Notes under the pieces: model-generated
Told to the model about the DNA's origin: nothing
Databases searched by the model: none
What the model saw: only the letters and a program-made list of their open reading frames with translations
In this document: positions 1 to 6,177 of the stretch, piece by piece
How positions within the stretch are numbered: the stretch's first letter is position 1
How the letters are laid out: each line of letters starts with the position of its first letter
Origin: Gallionellaceae bacterium
Lineage (GTDB): Bacteria; Pseudomonadota; Gammaproteobacteria; Burkholderiales; Gallionellaceae
Length of the DNA: 9,865 bases
Direction: 5' to 3'
Assembly (NCBI GenBank): GCA_947445045.1
Contig: CANFCA010000022.1
Location: 1-9,865 of the forward strand
Program-made: the position numbers and the translations under genes

Positions 1-131
1 AATCAAAACAGCACGCAGAGCAATTTCAGGCGATGCTAAGCAAAGCAGCAAAGCGTTTCGCCGCATTGGCAAAAGTAGAAGAACGCCACGCTAATCAATA
101 CCGTGCCACGTTGGCAAAAGTAAACGCTTAA
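1..131 (+). CDS. Rubrerythrin-like ferritin-fold protein, C-terminal fragment (5' end outside window)
   Basis: Only the last 42 codons are present, read in the frame that ends with TAA at 129-131. The fragment is Ala/Lys/Glu-rich and helical, with an ExxH motif (in VEERHANQY) that fits the last metal-binding helix of rubrerythrin-type diiron proteins; a second His-Ala-Glu occurs earlier (KQHAEQF). Rubrerythrins reduce hydrogen peroxide at a diiron centre using electrons from rubredoxin. Classical rubrerythrins end in a fused rubredoxin domain. Here the chain stops after the helix, and a separate rubredoxin gene begins 14 nt later, which suggests an 'erythrin' form using a partner rubredoxin. 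The family call rests on a short fragment plus context, so another ferritin-like protein is possible. Confidence 0.7.
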   Translation, partial: SKQHAEQFQAMLSKAAKRFAALAKVEERHANQYRATLAKVNA

Positions 132-145
132 CTAAGGAGAACAAC

Positions 146-310
146 ATGAAAACTTGGCAATGTGTGGTGTGCGGATTTATTTATAACGAAGCGGCTGGAT
201 TGCCCGATGAGGGCATCAAACCCGGCACAGCGTGGACTGACATCCCCGACAATTGGGCATGTCCTGATTGCGGTGTAGCCAAAGCGGATTTCGAGATGAT
301 TGAAGTGTGA
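146..310 (+). CDS. Rubredoxin, 54 aa
   Basis: This small cytoplasmic electron carrier holds one iron on four cysteines. The ligands are C6-x-x-C9-G and C39-P-D-C42-G, with the usual aromatic core (W4, Y13, W30, W37, F49) and the family's typical length of about 54 residues. The start ATG lies 6 nt after AAGGAG (134-139). The gene sits directly behind the rubrerythrin-like gene and upstream of dps and a rubredoxin reductase. Its likely job is therefore to pass electrons from the reductase to rubrerythrin for peroxide reduction, although rubredoxins can also serve alkane hydroxylases or flavodiiron proteins. No alkane hydroxylase or flavodiiron gene is seen here. The identification is firm; the partner assignment is inferred from gene order. 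Confidence 0.95.
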   Translation: MKTWQCVVCGFIYNEAAGLPDEGIKPGTAWTDIPDNWACPDCGVAKADFEMIEV

Positions 311-337
311 CGAGGCAATTTATTGAAGGAGAATATC

Positions 338-832
338 ATGAGCAAAGTTAAAGCTAATTCAACCAGCATCAACATCGGCCTTTCAGAAAATGATAGGCGC
401 AACATCGCGGACGGCTTGTCGAGAATGCTGGCGGATACCTATACGCTCTATCTCAAAACGCACAACTTCCATTGGAACGTCACTGGGCCGATGTTCCAGA
501 CATTGCATCTGATGTTTATGACACAGTACAACGAAACTTGGTTGGCAGTGGATTCATTGGCGGAACGCATTCGTGCTTTGGGCTTCCCCGCACCTGGCAG
601 TTACAAACAATTCGCCGCGCTCACTTCCATCAAGGACAGTGATGGCGTGCCGAATGCCAAAGAAATGATTCGGCAATTGGTAGAGGGGCAAGAAACCGTC
701 GTGCGTACTGCGCGCGAAGTTTTCAAAATCGCCGATCAAGCGAATGACCAGCCGACGGCTGATCTGCTCACACAGCGCATGACCGTGCATGAGCAAAATG
801 CCTGGATGTTGCGCAGCTTGTTAGAAGATTGA
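338..832 (+). CDS. dps: Dps family ferritin (DNA-binding protein from starved cells), 164 aa
   Basis: Dps proteins form 12-subunit shells that oxidise ferrous iron with hydrogen peroxide and store it, limiting hydroxyl-radical damage; some also bind DNA. The inter-subunit ferroxidase ligands are all recognisable: H45 (in HNFHWNVTG), H57 (in TLHLMF), and D72 and E76 (in VDSLAERI). Their spacing matches the H51, H63, D78 and E82 pattern of E. coli Dps. The N-terminal tail contains a few Lys and Arg residues (K3, K5, R20, R21), so DNA binding is possible but not shown. I chose ATG 338 because GAAGGAG (325-331) precedes it at normal spacing; an upstream TTG at 323 overlaps this ribosome site. The gene lies 27 nt after rubredoxin and 10 nt before the reductase, in a peroxide-defence operon. 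Confidence 0.93.
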   Translation: MSKVKANSTSINIGLSENDRRNIADGLSRMLADTYTLYLKTHNFHWNVTGPMFQTLHLMFMTQYNETWLAVDSLAERIRALGFPAPGSYKQFAALTSIKDSDGVPNAKEMIRQLVEGQETVVRTAREVFKIADQANDQPTADLLTQRMTVHEQNAWMLRSLLED

Positions 833-842
833 GGAGCAACCC

Positions 843-1982
843 ATGAACCCCATCATTGTGCTGGGCAGCGGCTTGGCGAGCTACACCGTTATTCGCGAAC
901 TGCGCAAACTGAACCGCGACATACCCATCACACTGGTGTCGCGTGACGGCGGCGACTACTACTCCAAGCCTATGCTGTCGAACGCTTTTGCGCAGAACAA
1001 AGATGCCACGAGTTTGGTTCTCACTCCGGCAGCGAATATGGCAAAGCAACTCAACATCAATTTGCTTGCACATACCGAAGTTCGCGCTATCCATCCTGTA
1101 CTCAAACAATTGGAAACCACCGCAGGTACGCTGCAATATGACAAGCTGGTGTTAGCGTTGGGCGCTGATCCTATCCGCATCCCAATGCAAGGAGACGGTG
1201 CCGAAGCAATAATGTCGGTGAATGATCTAGCCGATTATGCAAAGCTGCGAGAGGCGCTCGTAACAGTCCAATCCATTGCCATCATGGGCGGCGGACTCAT
1301 CGGCTGCGAATTCGCCGATGATTTCGCTGCGGCGGGATACGCCGTCACCGTGATCGACCCTGGTGCTTATCCGCTCGCCAGCTTGATGCCAGAACAAGCA
1401 GGAAAACAATTGCTAGAACCCTTGAAAAAACTTGGTGTGAAATGGTACTTCGGCACATCCGTACAGCGTGTGGATAAAGCCTCAACAGGCTACACGCTCA
1501 CCCTTGCCGATGGCCGCACAATACCAACCGATCTCGTTCTCTCCGCCGTTGGATTACGCCCGCGCACCCAACTTGCACGCGAGACAGGCATCACCGTCAA
1601 TCGCGGCATCGTGGTAAACGAGCGGCTATGCAGCAGTGATGATGCTATTTACGCGCTAGGTGATTGCGCCGAGATCGAAGGCAAGGTGTTGCCTTTTATC
1701 CTACCCATCATGCACGCAGGGCGAACTTTAGCTCGCGTGTTGAATGGCGAAGAAACAACTGTGAAATTTCCTGCCATGCCGGTAGTAGTGAAAACCCCAG
1801 CGCATCCTATTGCCATCTCGCCAGTGGCACGCGATGCAGTGGGCACATGGCAAGTATTAGCAACAGGACAAGGAATTAAAATGGGAATCTTCGACACGTT
1901 GAACAATCTGACTGGATTTGTGCTGACGGGAGAATATGCAGGAGAGCGGAATGCAATGACGAAGCTGCTATCCGTAAATTAA
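843..1982 (+). CDS. Rubredoxin-NAD(P)H reductase (FAD-dependent, RubB type), 379 aa
   Basis: This flavoprotein of the pyridine-nucleotide-disulfide oxidoreductase fold passes electrons from NAD(P)H to rubredoxin. It shows an N-terminal FAD Rossmann motif (VLGSGLAS, residues 6-13), the YSKPMLS segment near residue 40 typical of RubB proteins, a second nucleotide-binding motif GGGLIG (149-154), and the FAD-binding GD motif in IYALGDCAE (G273-D274). The C-terminal VKTPAHP and FVLTGEYA segments also resemble Pseudomonas rubredoxin reductase as I recall it. No redox-active CxxxxC disulfide motif is seen, which separates it from disulfide reductases. The ribosome site GAGGAG (831-836) overlaps the dps stop codon, so translation is probably coupled. 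Rubredoxin is encoded two genes upstream, which supports the substrate assignment. It is the last gene before a strong terminator. Confidence 0.92.
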   Translation: MNPIIVLGSGLASYTVIRELRKLNRDIPITLVSRDGGDYYSKPMLSNAFAQNKDATSLVLTPAANMAKQLNINLLAHTEVRAIHPVLKQLETTAGTLQYDKLVLALGADPIRIPMQGDGAEAIMSVNDLADYAKLREALVTVQSIAIMGGGLIGCEFADDFAAAGYAVTVIDPGAYPLASLMPEQAGKQLLEPLKKLGVKWYFGTSVQRVDKASTGYTLTLADGRTIPTDLVLSAVGLRPRTQLARETGITVNRGIVVNERLCSSDDAIYALGDCAEIEGKVLPFILPIMHAGRTLARVLNGEETTVKFPAMPVVVKTPAHPIAISPVARDAVGTWQVLATGQGIKMGIFDTLNNLTGFVLTGEYAGERNAMTKLLSVN

Positions 1983-2035
1983 GTAATCTAACAAGACCTC
2001 AGCAAACACCATCACTTCGATTCAGTTGTTATGCA

Positions 2036-2072
2036 GAAAGCCGCGAAACATGCCTCGCGGTTTTCTATTTTT
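2036..2072 (+). terminator. Intrinsic terminator of the rubrerythrin-rubredoxin-dps-reductase operon
   Basis: The core stem CCGCGA (2041-2046) pairs with TCGCGG (2055-2060) across an 8-nt loop. It extends outward through GAAAG (2036-2040) against TTTTC (2061-2065), giving about 11 bp including one G-U pair. A T-rich tail TTTTCTATTTTT (2061-2072) follows on the + strand. It begins 53 nt after the reductase stop codon. On the opposite strand the tail is only CTTTCT, so it may also act weakly for the gene at 2134-2661. Confidence 0.85.
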
Positions 2073-2133
2073 AATACGTTTAGTGACTCACTGTGCATGC
2101 AGTATCGCCTAACGAAAATCACCGAGACTATCC

Positions 2134-2661
2134 CTACATCGCCTTGCCACCACTCACTAAGCGAACGTTAAGTGTCTCTTCCCGACCCGTATATTTCGCG
2201 CCTTCTATACCAAAGCTCAATACATAGCCATTGCCCGGATCAGCAGGTGAAGTGGCCGTCCAAAAATAGCTCGCGGGTGTTTCTGGAAACAGTGCTTGGT
2301 TGGTTCGAGGGTTGTTGCACTGACGCTCCACGATCATGGCGAGTTCAGGTATTTGTGGCACACGCCAATCACTACGCCCGGCATAACCGCCCTGTTCATT
2401 GAGTTTGCAAGCCTCAGCAAGCGCAACAGGCAAACTATGCGTAGTCGGTGTGCCCGTACACGTTGTGCCCGTCCAAGTTTGTCCTAACGAACAACGCATC
2501 CATGTTAATTTCGATTGATTATCAGTTACCGTACCATCGCCATTATCGTGATACTGATCGGCGTGCATCGACATCGGGTAAGTATGCGAATCGCAAGTTT
2601 GCTCTGCCATTGCTAGTGAGCTACCCAGCACTAGTAAAAATAAAACGTGTCTTTTTTTCAT
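2134..2661 (-). CDS. Secreted DUF1566 (Lcl C-terminal domain) family protein, 175 aa
   Basis: The function is unknown. Residues 1-19 form a clear Sec signal peptide (KKRH, a hydrophobic run, then A-M-A before E20), so the mature protein is periplasmic or outer-surface. The mature part opens with a GDGTVTDNQSKLTWMRC segment (41-57), contains a DWRVP motif and ends with a YFWTAT...YVLSF...VRLVSGG pattern. These are the hallmarks of the DUF1566 fold, often found in surface or extracellular proteins. Five Cys residues (in QTC, MRC, TTC, EAC, RQC) could form disulfides. An AGGAG site (complement of 2669-2673) precedes the ATG. It lies 62 nt downstream of the cytochrome gene with a terminator between them, so transcription depends on read-through or a promoter I could not identify. 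A role linked to the cytochrome/phosphoesterase pair is only a guess. Confidence 0.8.
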   Translation of the reverse strand: MKKRHVLFLLVLGSSLAMAEQTCDSHTYPMSMHADQYHDNGDGTVTDNQSKLTWMRCSLGQTWTGTTCTGTPTTHSLPVALAEACKLNEQGGYAGRSDWRVPQIPELAMIVERQCNNPRTNQALFPETPASYFWTATSPADPGNGYVLSFGIEGAKYTGREETLNVRLVSGGKAM

Positions 2662-2685
2662 GATTAAACTCCTGTGGTTGGGCTT

Positions 2686-2716
2686 AAAAATAGGTGACTG
2701 CTATTTCACAGCCACC
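2686..2716 (-). terminator. Intrinsic terminator after the cytochrome c gene
   Basis: Read on the - strand, GGTGGCTG (2716-2709) pairs with CAGTCACC (2700-2693) with one G-U wobble and an 8-nt loop. The stem can extend by AATG against TATT to about 12 bp. It is followed by a T-rich TATTTTT stretch (2692-2686). On the + strand the G-U becomes an A-C mismatch and no T tract follows, so the signal is directional. It starts 7 nt past the cytochrome stop codon. Confidence 0.75.
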
Positions 2717-2723
2717 CATTGAT

Positions 2724-3233
2724 TTACTTATCGTAACCAACACCCGATCCTTTTTTAGGAAAGCCAGGACCAGATTTCACAATGACCGCTGAGGTCTGCT
2801 TGGTAGACAACCCAGGATCAATCGCAATGCCCCGATACATATAGGTTGCATAGGCTTCCATCGCAATCATATCGTCACCGTTCACATCCAGTGTTTGCCC
2901 TTGTTGTGGCACCATGATGCACCAGTTAATCATGTCACGTATCGGAATGACCTTGCCTAAATTTGCTTGATACTTAGGGAAGCTTTGCGGGTTCGATGCG
3001 GCGGCATCAGGGTGACAATTACCGCACGCCAAGCCATTCGTTGTCATCGAAGGCTTCGTGCCATGCCATAGATCGCGACCATGATCCACCACCGCAAGCA
3101 GTGCCTTTTCTTGCGCCGCCAGCTCCGCTTTGGTAAACGGCTCTCTAGCTAACGCAGGATTTGCGGCAAGCAATCCAATCAAAGCAATGGGTGCAAGCAA
3201 CCCCATCACAACATTTTTAGTATTCGCTTTCAT
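2724..3233 (-). CDS. Periplasmic monohaem c-type cytochrome, 169 aa
   Basis: Residues 1-29 form a Sec signal peptide ending A-L-A, so the protein is exported. One haem-attachment motif is present, C70-G-N-C73-H74. Downstream come FPKYQ (85-89), RDMINWC (99-105) and an M-I-A-M-E-A-Y segment (122-128). The layout N-G-L-A-C-x-x-C-H-P-D followed by R-x-M-I-x-x-C resembles the haem domains of the SoxA/TsdA group, where a Cys in the comparable place is the sixth haem ligand. C105 is therefore a candidate ligand, while M101, M122 and M125 are alternatives. The start follows AGGAGG (complement of 3242-3247), which overlaps the TAA of the phosphoesterase gene upstream, so the two genes are probably translationally coupled. 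Haem binding is secure; the redox partner and exact family are not known. Confidence 0.88.
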   Translation of the reverse strand: MKANTKNVVMGLLAPIALIGLLAANPALAREPFTKAELAAQEKALLAVVDHGRDLWHGTKPSMTTNGLACGNCHPDAAASNPQSFPKYQANLGKVIPIRDMINWCIMVPQQGQTLDVNGDDMIAMEAYATYMYRGIAIDPGLSTKQTSAVIVKSGPGFPKKGSGVGYDK

Positions 3234-3246
3234 CTCTCATCCCTCC

Positions 3247-4266
3247 TTATATTTTGAAGCCGTTTTTCATGGCGGGAGTCAACATATCCCCGAACGGATC
3301 GTATTGCATCACACCGCTGAAGTTGCTCTCCAAGTCTATGTGTTGCGTACCTTCACCATCTTCAAATTGACCCGGATCAGAACGATTCATTTGCATATTC
3401 GGATACATCAATTGCACATCTGGATACGGCCACGGCCAAGAAGTGGAGAGCGTTCCCACCGATGACATATTGCCGATTTTGTTATACAGCGTTTGGTGAA
3501 CGTGTCCGTGAAACGACATGACGCGCTCGAATCGAGAAAGGATTTCGCGAATTTCAGGTGCATCTTCGGTTTGGAAATTCCAGCGCGGGTAGTAGTCCCA
3601 TAGTGGTGAATGAGTGAAGACTACAACAGGGGTATCCGGCGCAAGATTTTTCACATCCTTTTTCAGCCACGTAAGTTGCTCTTCCCGCACGCCCCAAGGC
3701 CCAGCAATCGGGCTTTCCAACATCTCCATCACATCCATTCTTTCCTTCGCAGACATACCCGCCGCTGTCCAGAAATCACGCACAATGATCGAATTCATAC
3801 CGATGAAATGCACACCCTTGTGATCGAAAGACCACGTTGGGCTGCCAAAATTTCCTCGCCATGCTTCTCCCATGTCTAAATACCAGTCGTGTTCACCTGG
3901 AATAAAGTGAATCGGCATTTTAAGTTTGGAAAGAATCCGCTTACCTTTCTCCAACTGATCTGTCGTGCCATTCTGCGCGATGTCGCCGCAGTAGAGAACG
4001 AAGTCGGGGAGCGGCTTCATTTTATTGCAGTCATCAACTGCTTTTACCAGCATTTCATCAAACTTGTGATCAACGTGACTGAACAAGTGTGCGTCAGTCA
4101 AAATCGCAAAACGAAACGGCGTTACCTTGCCCTTGCCGAGTGCCGCTTGAGCCACCTCCACCATGCCAAAATTGACCCCCACCGCACTTGCTACCAAGGT
4201 ACTTAGTCCTGCCATTCCACTAATGCTTAAAAACTCTCTTCGATTTAATTTATTAAAATCAGTCAT
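3247..4266 (-). CDS. Tat-exported calcineurin-like metallophosphoesterase, 339 aa
   Basis: The N-terminus has a twin-arginine signal (N-R9-R10-E-F-L, a hydrophobic stretch, then A-Q-A around 39-41), predicting export of a folded, metal-loaded enzyme. The dinuclear-metal motifs appear in order: D58-x-H60 (LTDAHLF), G-D95 (CGDIAQNG), G-E-H126-D127, H219 (THSPLW) and G-H255-x-H257. The usual GNHD motif reads GEHD here, a variant of this superfamily. The substrate cannot be told from sequence; phosphomonoesters, diesters or another oxyanion ester are possible. I chose ATG 4266 because GAGGAG (complement of 4274-4279) lies at proper spacing. The ATG at 4281 would overlap that site and add only five residues. 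Its stop codon is 13 nt from the cytochrome start, so the two products are likely made together and both exported. Confidence 0.87.
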   Translation of the reverse strand: MTDFNKLNRREFLSISGMAGLSTLVASAVGVNFGMVEVAQAALGKGKVTPFRFAILTDAHLFSHVDHKFDEMLVKAVDDCNKMKPLPDFVLYCGDIAQNGTTDQLEKGKRILSKLKMPIHFIPGEHDWYLDMGEAWRGNFGSPTWSFDHKGVHFIGMNSIIVRDFWTAAGMSAKERMDVMEMLESPIAGPWGVREEQLTWLKKDVKNLAPDTPVVVFTHSPLWDYYPRWNFQTEDAPEIREILSRFERVMSFHGHVHQTLYNKIGNMSSVGTLSTSWPWPYPDVQLMYPNMQMNRSDPGQFEDGEGTQHIDLESNFSGVMQYDPFGDMLTPAMKNGFKI

Positions 4267-4442
4267 GATTTCTCTCCTCATTATTCGTCAACTAAAGCTG
4301 TTAATAAATACACAGAAATTGCGATAAAACTTTGCAATCCTTTTGATTTTGTCGATGATGTAAATTACAAAATTTGTGAGTCCATCAACGCAGGTGATTA
4401 CATTCCTAATTAAAAAACTAATCTAACGAATAGTATGAATAG

Positions 4443-4455
4443 CACTCATTGAGTG
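4443..4455. promoter_or_regulatory. 13-bp palindrome CACTCA-T-TGAGTG, possible operator
   Basis: Perfect 6-bp inverted arms around a single central base, located 177 nt upstream of the phosphoesterase start and 217 nt upstream of oxyR. Such a dyad in a divergent LysR-regulator intergenic region could bind a regulator. It does not match the ATAG/CTAT spacing of known OxyR sites, so the binding protein is unknown, and a chance palindrome remains possible. Confidence 0.3.
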
Positions 4456-4465
4456 AATCAATCGT
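4455..4465 (+). repeat. 11-bp direct repeat GAATCAATCGT, copy 1
   Basis: The identical 11-mer recurs at 4555-4565, exactly 100 bp away, in the same intergenic region. Copy 1 abuts the 13-bp palindrome, sharing its last base. A 100-bp offset is not a whole number of helical turns at 10.5 bp, and no function is evident. Confidence 0.45.
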
Positions 4466-4554
4466 ATGCTGATAAGTCCGCCAAATAGGGGTTCCAAGCG
4501 TCGATGCGTTAGCGATTTTTTTGCGATGTATTTAATCAATCATCACCATTCATA

Positions 4555-4565
4555 GAATCAATCGT
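4555..4565 (+). repeat. 11-bp direct repeat GAATCAATCGT, copy 2
   Basis: Second copy of the 11-mer at 4455-4465, lying 106 nt upstream of the oxyR ATG. A shorter related string, AATCAATCAT (4534-4543), sits between the copies. It could mark a regulator half-site or be chance in AT-rich DNA. Confidence 0.45.
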
Positions 4566-4671
4566 GTATCGTGGCTCACGAGCCGATAATCAATTCTGTG
4601 ATAAAAAAATTCTGTTCCATGCGTTAAATGAATTGCATGAAAACTCCTCATCTTTTACGAAAGGCAAACAC

Positions 4672-5583
4672 ATGACTCTGCAAGAATTGCGTTATGTAGT
4701 GGCACTTGCGGATGCTGGGCATTTTGGTCATGCGGCTGAAATCTGCTTCGTTGGCCAATCCACGCTTTCTACCCAGATTAAAAAATTAGAAGATTATCTC
4801 GGCATCGTTATTTTTGATCGCAGCTTGAAATGCGTAACGCTTACACCGGCAGGCGTTGAAATAGTTGATTCTGCACGGCGCATCATTGAAGAAGCCAACC
4901 GCATCTACGAACTTTCGCGGCAAATCAAAGACCCGATGGTTCGCGCCATTCATCTCGGTGTCATCCCTACGCTAGGGCCGTATTATTTGCCGCATGTATT
5001 GCCCGTGATACACGAGCAATTTCCTAAGCTGCGTCTGCTGCTGCGCGAAGAAATGACCCCGCATGTACTGACACATTTAACCGAAGGAAAGTTGGATGCG
5101 GGATTACTGGCACTACCTTTACCCGCCGAAGATCCCGCACTAGAAATCGTTCCGCTATTTTGTGAATCTTTCTTAGCGGCTGTGCCTGTCAACCACACTT
5201 TGGCGGCAGAATCGGAAATACACATTAGCGATTTAATGAATGCGAATTTATTGTTGCTGGAAGAAGGGCATTGCCTGCGCAATCAAGCCTTGGCAGCCTG
5301 TCAACAAACAGAATTCGACAACGAAGAAATTCGTGCGACCAGCTTAGAAACACTGCGTCAGATGGTCGGTATGGGACTGGGGGTTACCTTGATGCCGGCA
5401 TTAGCTGGCATGCAATCCCATGATTTCGGCACACGCGTCGCACTGCGTCCACTCGCCGCTCCAGGCGCATCCCGCACCATCGGACTGGTTTGGCGGAAAC
5501 GCTCACCCATCGCACCGACGATGGAAAGTTTAGCTAAATTATTAAAAGGATTGTTGCCACCTGAAACGCTGGCAGTGAACTAA
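4672..5583 (+). CDS. oxyR: OxyR, hydrogen-peroxide-sensing LysR-type regulator, 303 aa
   Basis: OxyR is a tetrameric DNA-binding activator that forms an intramolecular disulfide in response to peroxide and switches on defence genes. The N-terminus has the LysR winged helix-turn-helix (LQELRYVVALADAGHFGHAA, then STLSTQIKKLED). The effector domain follows, with IPTLGPYYLPH early and the sensing loop GHCLRNQALAAC further on. C201 and C210 are nine residues apart, matching Cys199 and Cys208 of E. coli OxyR, with the adjacent His conserved. The segment RATSLETLRQMVGMGLGVTL is also characteristic. The length fits the family (about 305 aa). I chose ATG 4672 because it begins the conserved domain and follows GAAAGG (4659-4664). 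Longer reading to GTG 4564 adds residues foreign to OxyR. The nearby rubrerythrin-rubredoxin-Dps genes are plausible but unproven targets. Confidence 0.94.
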   Translation: MTLQELRYVVALADAGHFGHAAEICFVGQSTLSTQIKKLEDYLGIVIFDRSLKCVTLTPAGVEIVDSARRIIEEANRIYELSRQIKDPMVRAIHLGVIPTLGPYYLPHVLPVIHEQFPKLRLLLREEMTPHVLTHLTEGKLDAGLLALPLPAEDPALEIVPLFCESFLAAVPVNHTLAAESEIHISDLMNANLLLLEEGHCLRNQALAACQQTEFDNEEIRATSLETLRQMVGMGLGVTLMPALAGMQSHDFGTRVALRPLAAPGASRTIGLVWRKRSPIAPTMESLAKLLKGLLPPETLAVN

Positions 5584-5588
5584 AGAAC

Positions 5589-5614
5589 TTAGTTGGGGCA
5601 ACATTCCCCGCTAA
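5589..5614. terminator. Possible shared hairpin between convergent oxyR and mogA
   Basis: TTAG-tt-GGGG (5589-5598) can pair with CCCC-g-CTAA (5606-5614) around a 7-nt loop, with a small internal bulge. It lies in the 48-nt gap between the two convergent stop codons, where a bidirectional terminator would be expected. No T tract follows on either strand, so it is weak as an intrinsic terminator. Confidence 0.35.
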
Positions 5615-5631
5615 TGATCGTCAGCAGTTAT

Positions 5632-6174
5632 TTACTTTGGCTTGGCATGCGCCGGGCGAAATACCTTACATTGCTCTACATCCGATTCCAGATATGCCCC
5701 TTCGATAAGATCAATGCAATAGGGAATCGCCGGAAACACTGCATTCAAACAATCATCAATCGCAGATGGTTTGCCGGGCAAGTTCACAATCAAACTCTTG
5801 CCGCGTATGCCTACTGTCTGGCGCGACAAAATCGCAGTGGGCACAAATTTCAATGATGCAGTGCGCATCAACTCACCAAAGCCCGGCATCATTTTGCTGC
5901 ACACTGCTTCGGTAGCTTCGGGTGTGACATCACGCAACGCGGGGCCTGTACCGCCAGTCGTTACGATCAAACAGCAGTTTTCCACATCGGATAATTCACG
6001 CAACACTGCTTCGATTTGAGGTTGCTCATCTGGAATCACGCGTGCCACTGCTTGCCACGGTGAAGTAATAACACGCGTGAACCACGCATGAATGGCAGGC
6101 CCGCCTTTGTCTTCGTATTCACCGCGACTGGCGCGATCTGAAATGGTCAAAATTCCGATACGTGCGATGCTCAT
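5632..6174 (-). CDS. mogA: Molybdopterin adenylyltransferase MogA, 180 aa
   Basis: MogA activates molybdopterin by adenylylation with Mg-ATP in the cytoplasm, producing the MPT-AMP that MoeA uses for molybdate insertion. Conserved features are LTISDRASRGEYEDKGG (9-25), D49 (in IPDEQ), the molybdopterin-binding TTGGTGPALRDVTPEA (72-87) with D82, MMPGFGELMR (95-104) and LIVNLPGKP. D49 and D82 coincide with the catalytic aspartates described for E. coli MogA. TSLKFVPTAILSRQ-type spacing and the PYCIDLIEGAYLE tail favour MogA over the related MoaB. The ATG lies 3 nt after the moeA stop, and its GGGAG ribosome site (complement of 6181-6185) is inside the moeA end, so translation is coupled. It is the last gene of the cluster and converges on oxyR. 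Confidence 0.94.
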   Translation of the reverse strand: MSIARIGILTISDRASRGEYEDKGGPAIHAWFTRVITSPWQAVARVIPDEQPQIEAVLRELSDVENCCLIVTTGGTGPALRDVTPEATEAVCSKMMPGFGELMRTASLKFVPTAILSRQTVGIRGKSLIVNLPGKPSAIDDCLNAVFPAIPYCIDLIEGAYLESDVEQCKVFRPAHAKPK

Positions 6175-6177
6175 TGC

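Larger units (their letters stand above)
4267..4671. other. 405-nt AT-rich divergent intergenic region
   Basis: No convincing gene lies here. The region must carry the promoters of the leftward phosphoesterase-cytochrome operon and of rightward oxyR. I could not fix either promoter: on the - strand TTGCAA (complement of 4332-4337) followed after 17 nt by TGTGTA is a weak possibility. Notable content is a 13-bp palindrome (4443-4455) and an 11-bp direct repeat at 4455-4465 and 4555-4565, listed separately. An open frame extends oxyR upstream to a GTG at 4564, but its 36 extra codons do not look like any part of OxyR. Confidence 0.6.

Noticed and set aside
323..337. Upstream TTG start giving a longer Dps
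   Set aside because: It overlaps the strong ribosome-binding site of ATG 338 and adds five residues not typical of the family.
2082..2101. Adjacent palindromes AGTGACTCACT and TGCATGCA
   Set aside because: Both are short, lie between a terminator and a gene's 3' end where no promoter is needed, and match no site I know; probably chance.
3889..4206. Open frame of 105 codons on the + strand within the phosphoesterase gene
   Set aside because: It is antisense to conserved metal-binding motifs, with no ribosome site and no recognisable domain.
4564..4671. GTG start extending OxyR by 36 codons
   Set aside because: No ribosome site supports it, the added residues are not OxyR-like, and ATG 4672 begins the conserved DNA-binding domain.
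4400..4671. Search for a classical OxyR site upstream of oxyR
   Set aside because: ATAG and CTAT strings occur singly but not in the spaced four-element pattern, so no OxyR site is called.
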